Assembly (NCBI GenBank): GCA_050916095.1
Contig: CP050901.1
Location: 3,658,001 to 3,722,000 of the forward strand
DNA: 64,000 nt
Direction: 5' to 3'
From: JANPCX01 sp050916095
Lineage (GTDB): Bacteria; Pseudomonadota; Gammaproteobacteria; Burkholderiales; Burkholderiaceae_C
Of this stretch, positions 62,750 to 64,000 are shown one piece after another; position 1 is the stretch's first letter; each line of letters opens with the position of its first letter. A program made the position numbers and the translations under genes. Under the pieces are notes generated by a model that was given only the letters and a program-made list of their open reading frames with translations, was not told where the DNA came from and did not search any database.

Positions 62750-63667
62750 TTACCCTGCTGAGCGCTTGAGCATGGCCACTTGTTCTGGTGATTGGGCGGC
62801 GGGTTTGTCCTGTGAGGGGTCATCTTTGGCCTGCTCCATCACCGGCACAGCGGGCAGCGGGAGAGCGGGGGCAATGATGGGTGCGCTCACCGACACCGTG
62901 CGCCCCATGAGTACGTTGCGCAGGTGGGCTTGTTCACCCAGTACTTTGCCCGCGTAGCCTCCGTCGTCGGGCAAATTGGCCGCGCCCACATAAAAGCGCA
63001 AACCTTGCTCTAAGCCACCTGCTCGGGCGATGCACTCTTTGAGTACCAACACACCCACACGCAGGTTGGTGACGGGATCAAAAGCGGCGTGGTTACCCCC
63101 AAAGGCTTCGTACTTGTCATCATGGATGCGAGTGATCACTTGCATTAAACCCTGCGCACCGACAGGGCTCTGTGCAAAGGGATTGAATCCCGACTCGATG
63201 GCCATGATAGCCAGGAGCAATGTGGGCTCCAAGCCAACCTTGTCACCCAGCACCCAGGCTTCTTGCACCAAGCGGCTGATGGGCTCGGGGGCCACCTTGT
63301 AGCGTTTGGAAAGCCAGTGCGCCACCGCCGCTTGCTGGCGGGTGAGTTCTTTGGGGTCGGTGGCGGTGGCGCGAGCAATGGCATCAGGCTCTCGCAACGA
63401 CTGCGTGAAGGCGTCAAAAGGATCTTGCCGCGCTTCGTGGCGGGCTTGGAGCCAGCCAAAAACGCTGACCTCGGTCTGGTGCCGAATGTCGTCACGGCTG
63501 GCAACAAAAACCAGCAGCGCCACCATCAACAGTCCCACCAGGGCGAAGGTGTTGTGGCTCACCTCCAGCAATCCGTGGCCGACGTCCCTCGCAAATATCC
63601 GGGTGGATTGGCCGAGCGCGGCCGTGGCCTGGCGCAGCAATTCCATCGTAGACCTAGTGGATGACAT
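62750..63667 (-). CDS. Membrane-anchored lytic transglycosylase (SLT domain)
   Basis: 305 residues from ATG 63667 (AGGAAGG Shine-Dalgarno). One membrane helix (residues 36-60, FALVGLLMVALLVFVAS) follows a cytoplasmic N-terminus, then a linker and an SLT/lysozyme-like domain: LLLAIMAIESGFNPFAQSPVGAQGLMQVI with catalytic Glu in AIESGFN, and the goose-lysozyme-type GLRFYVGAAN. It cuts peptidoglycan glycan strands. The C-terminus is proline/alanine-rich. A long structured leader precedes it. Confidence 0.9.
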   Translation of the reverse strand: MSSTRSTMELLRQATAALGQSTRIFARDVGHGLLEVSHNTFALVGLLMVALLVFVASRDDIRHQTEVSVFGWLQARHEARQDPFDAFTQSLREPDAIARATATDPKELTRQQAAVAHWLSKRYKVAPEPISRLVQEAWVLGDKVGLEPTLLLAIMAIESGFNPFAQSPVGAQGLMQVITRIHDDKYEAFGGNHAAFDPVTNLRVGVLVLKECIARAGGLEQGLRFYVGAANLPDDGGYAGKVLGEQAHLRNVLMGRTVSVSAPIIAPALPLPAVPVMEQAKDDPSQDKPAAQSPEQVAMLKRSAG

Positions 63668-63880
63668 GGCGTTTCCTTCCTGACCGCTTGACCCCCGCAG
63701 CACTGACTGTGCGGCGCCTGGGTCGGCAGTGATAATCGATGGACTGTCGATGACAGCCCGCTTCAACAATGCTGCCCCACCTGTGGCAGGGCTCGTGTAG
63801 GTTGCTAAGGGCGTCGGCTCAGCGACCCCTGAAAGCACTCGGGTTTCCCCGGGGAATCTCAAGACGGGCGAATTCTATGA
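63668..63880 (-). promoter_or_regulatory. Structured leader of the transglycosylase gene, class unknown
   Basis: On the minus strand upstream of the ATG three stem-loops occur in succession: GCTGAG...CTTAGC, GCCCTGCCACAGGTGGGGC and GGGCTGTCATCGACAGTCC, after a TTCCCCGGGGAA palindrome. The compact arrangement suggests a structured 5' UTR, but I cannot match it to a known riboswitch family. It also covers most of the 267-bp divergent gap to ubiD. Confidence 0.35.
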
Positions 63881-63934
63881 AGCGGATTCATAACCAGTCA
63901 ACCATATAAACAGATTGCCTAATTACTTATTCGT

Positions 63935-64000
63935 ATGAAATACCACGACTTGCGGGACTTCATGGCTGGCCTTGAGCGGCAAGGTGAGCTCCAACTCGTG
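63935..64000 (+). CDS. ubiD: UbiD-family decarboxylase, 5' end only
   Basis: The last 66 bases encode MKYHDLRDFMAGLERQGELQ and LV, the standard N-terminus of 3-octaprenyl-4-hydroxybenzoate carboxy-lyase (UbiD), which acts in ubiquinone synthesis with prenyl-FMN. The rest lies beyond the window. The start is the only ATG; the region before it is AT-rich. Confidence 0.85.
   Translation, partial: MKYHDLRDFMAGLERQGELQLV

Overview
The window is chromosomal DNA from a betaproteobacterium, most likely order Burkholderiales and close to the Comamonadaceae. This is inferred from GC-rich codon use, the DUF3683-type FAD/FeS oxidase, a ZTP riboswitch before glyA next to nrdR, the type II secretion gene order L-M-N-D-E-F, and short dispersed palindromes that translate as PEPSRR or VEG-like peptides. 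No tRNA, rRNA or CRISPR array was seen.

Left part (1-8.2 kb): a truncated FAD/4Fe-4S oxidase gene on the minus strand, then a complete glycerol-3-phosphate uptake operon, ugpBAECQ. From 8.3 to 20.3 kb lies a patchwork of accessory genes: a PEP-CTERM protein, a YiiX-like hydrolase, an IS5-family element that has split a small membrane-protein gene (6-bp target duplication visible), a 774-residue lipoprotein of unknown role, a frameshifted acyl/malonyl-CoA synthetase, a subtilase-like protein with a collapsed Asp-His loop, and a flavin amine-oxidase-like protein.

Middle part (21-46.4 kb): a DctB/DctD-like two-component pair, two solitary ABC solute-binding proteins, the pepP-murU-speD group, and tkt and gap with a DUF262/DUF1524 (GmrSD-like) nuclease gene inserted tightly between them. 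These are followed by a secreted subtilase, an Asp/Glu racemase with a LysR regulator, and a type II secretion operon gspL-M-N-D-E-F.

Right part (47.5-60.1 kb): thirteen minus-strand genes packed with overlaps or short gaps. In transcription order they encode a ferritin-like diiron protein resembling aldehyde-deformylating oxygenase, an ArsP-like permease, an ArsD/thioredoxin-like protein, a thioester-reductase-like SDR, a complete polar amino-acid type ABC importer, an OsmC protein, a LolD-like ATPase, an FtsX-like permease, a LolA-like periplasmic protein and an outer-membrane barrel. An ArsR-family regulator gene meets the operon tail. I know of no described system with this composition and it is the best candidate for something new. 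It could make or modify a lipid-like or organo-metalloid compound and export it. Housekeeping genes follow: nrdR, glyA with its ZTP riboswitch, a lytic transglycosylase and the start of ubiD.

Throughout the window, intergenic gaps hold a family of hairpin-rich repeats (about 250-390 bp). Their stems differ between copies but keep base pairing, which implies selection on structure. A second family of short palindromes (TTCGGGCTGAGC...GTCGAAG) sits in the ugp operon, inside another inverted-repeat element, and in frame inside the FAD oxidase gene.
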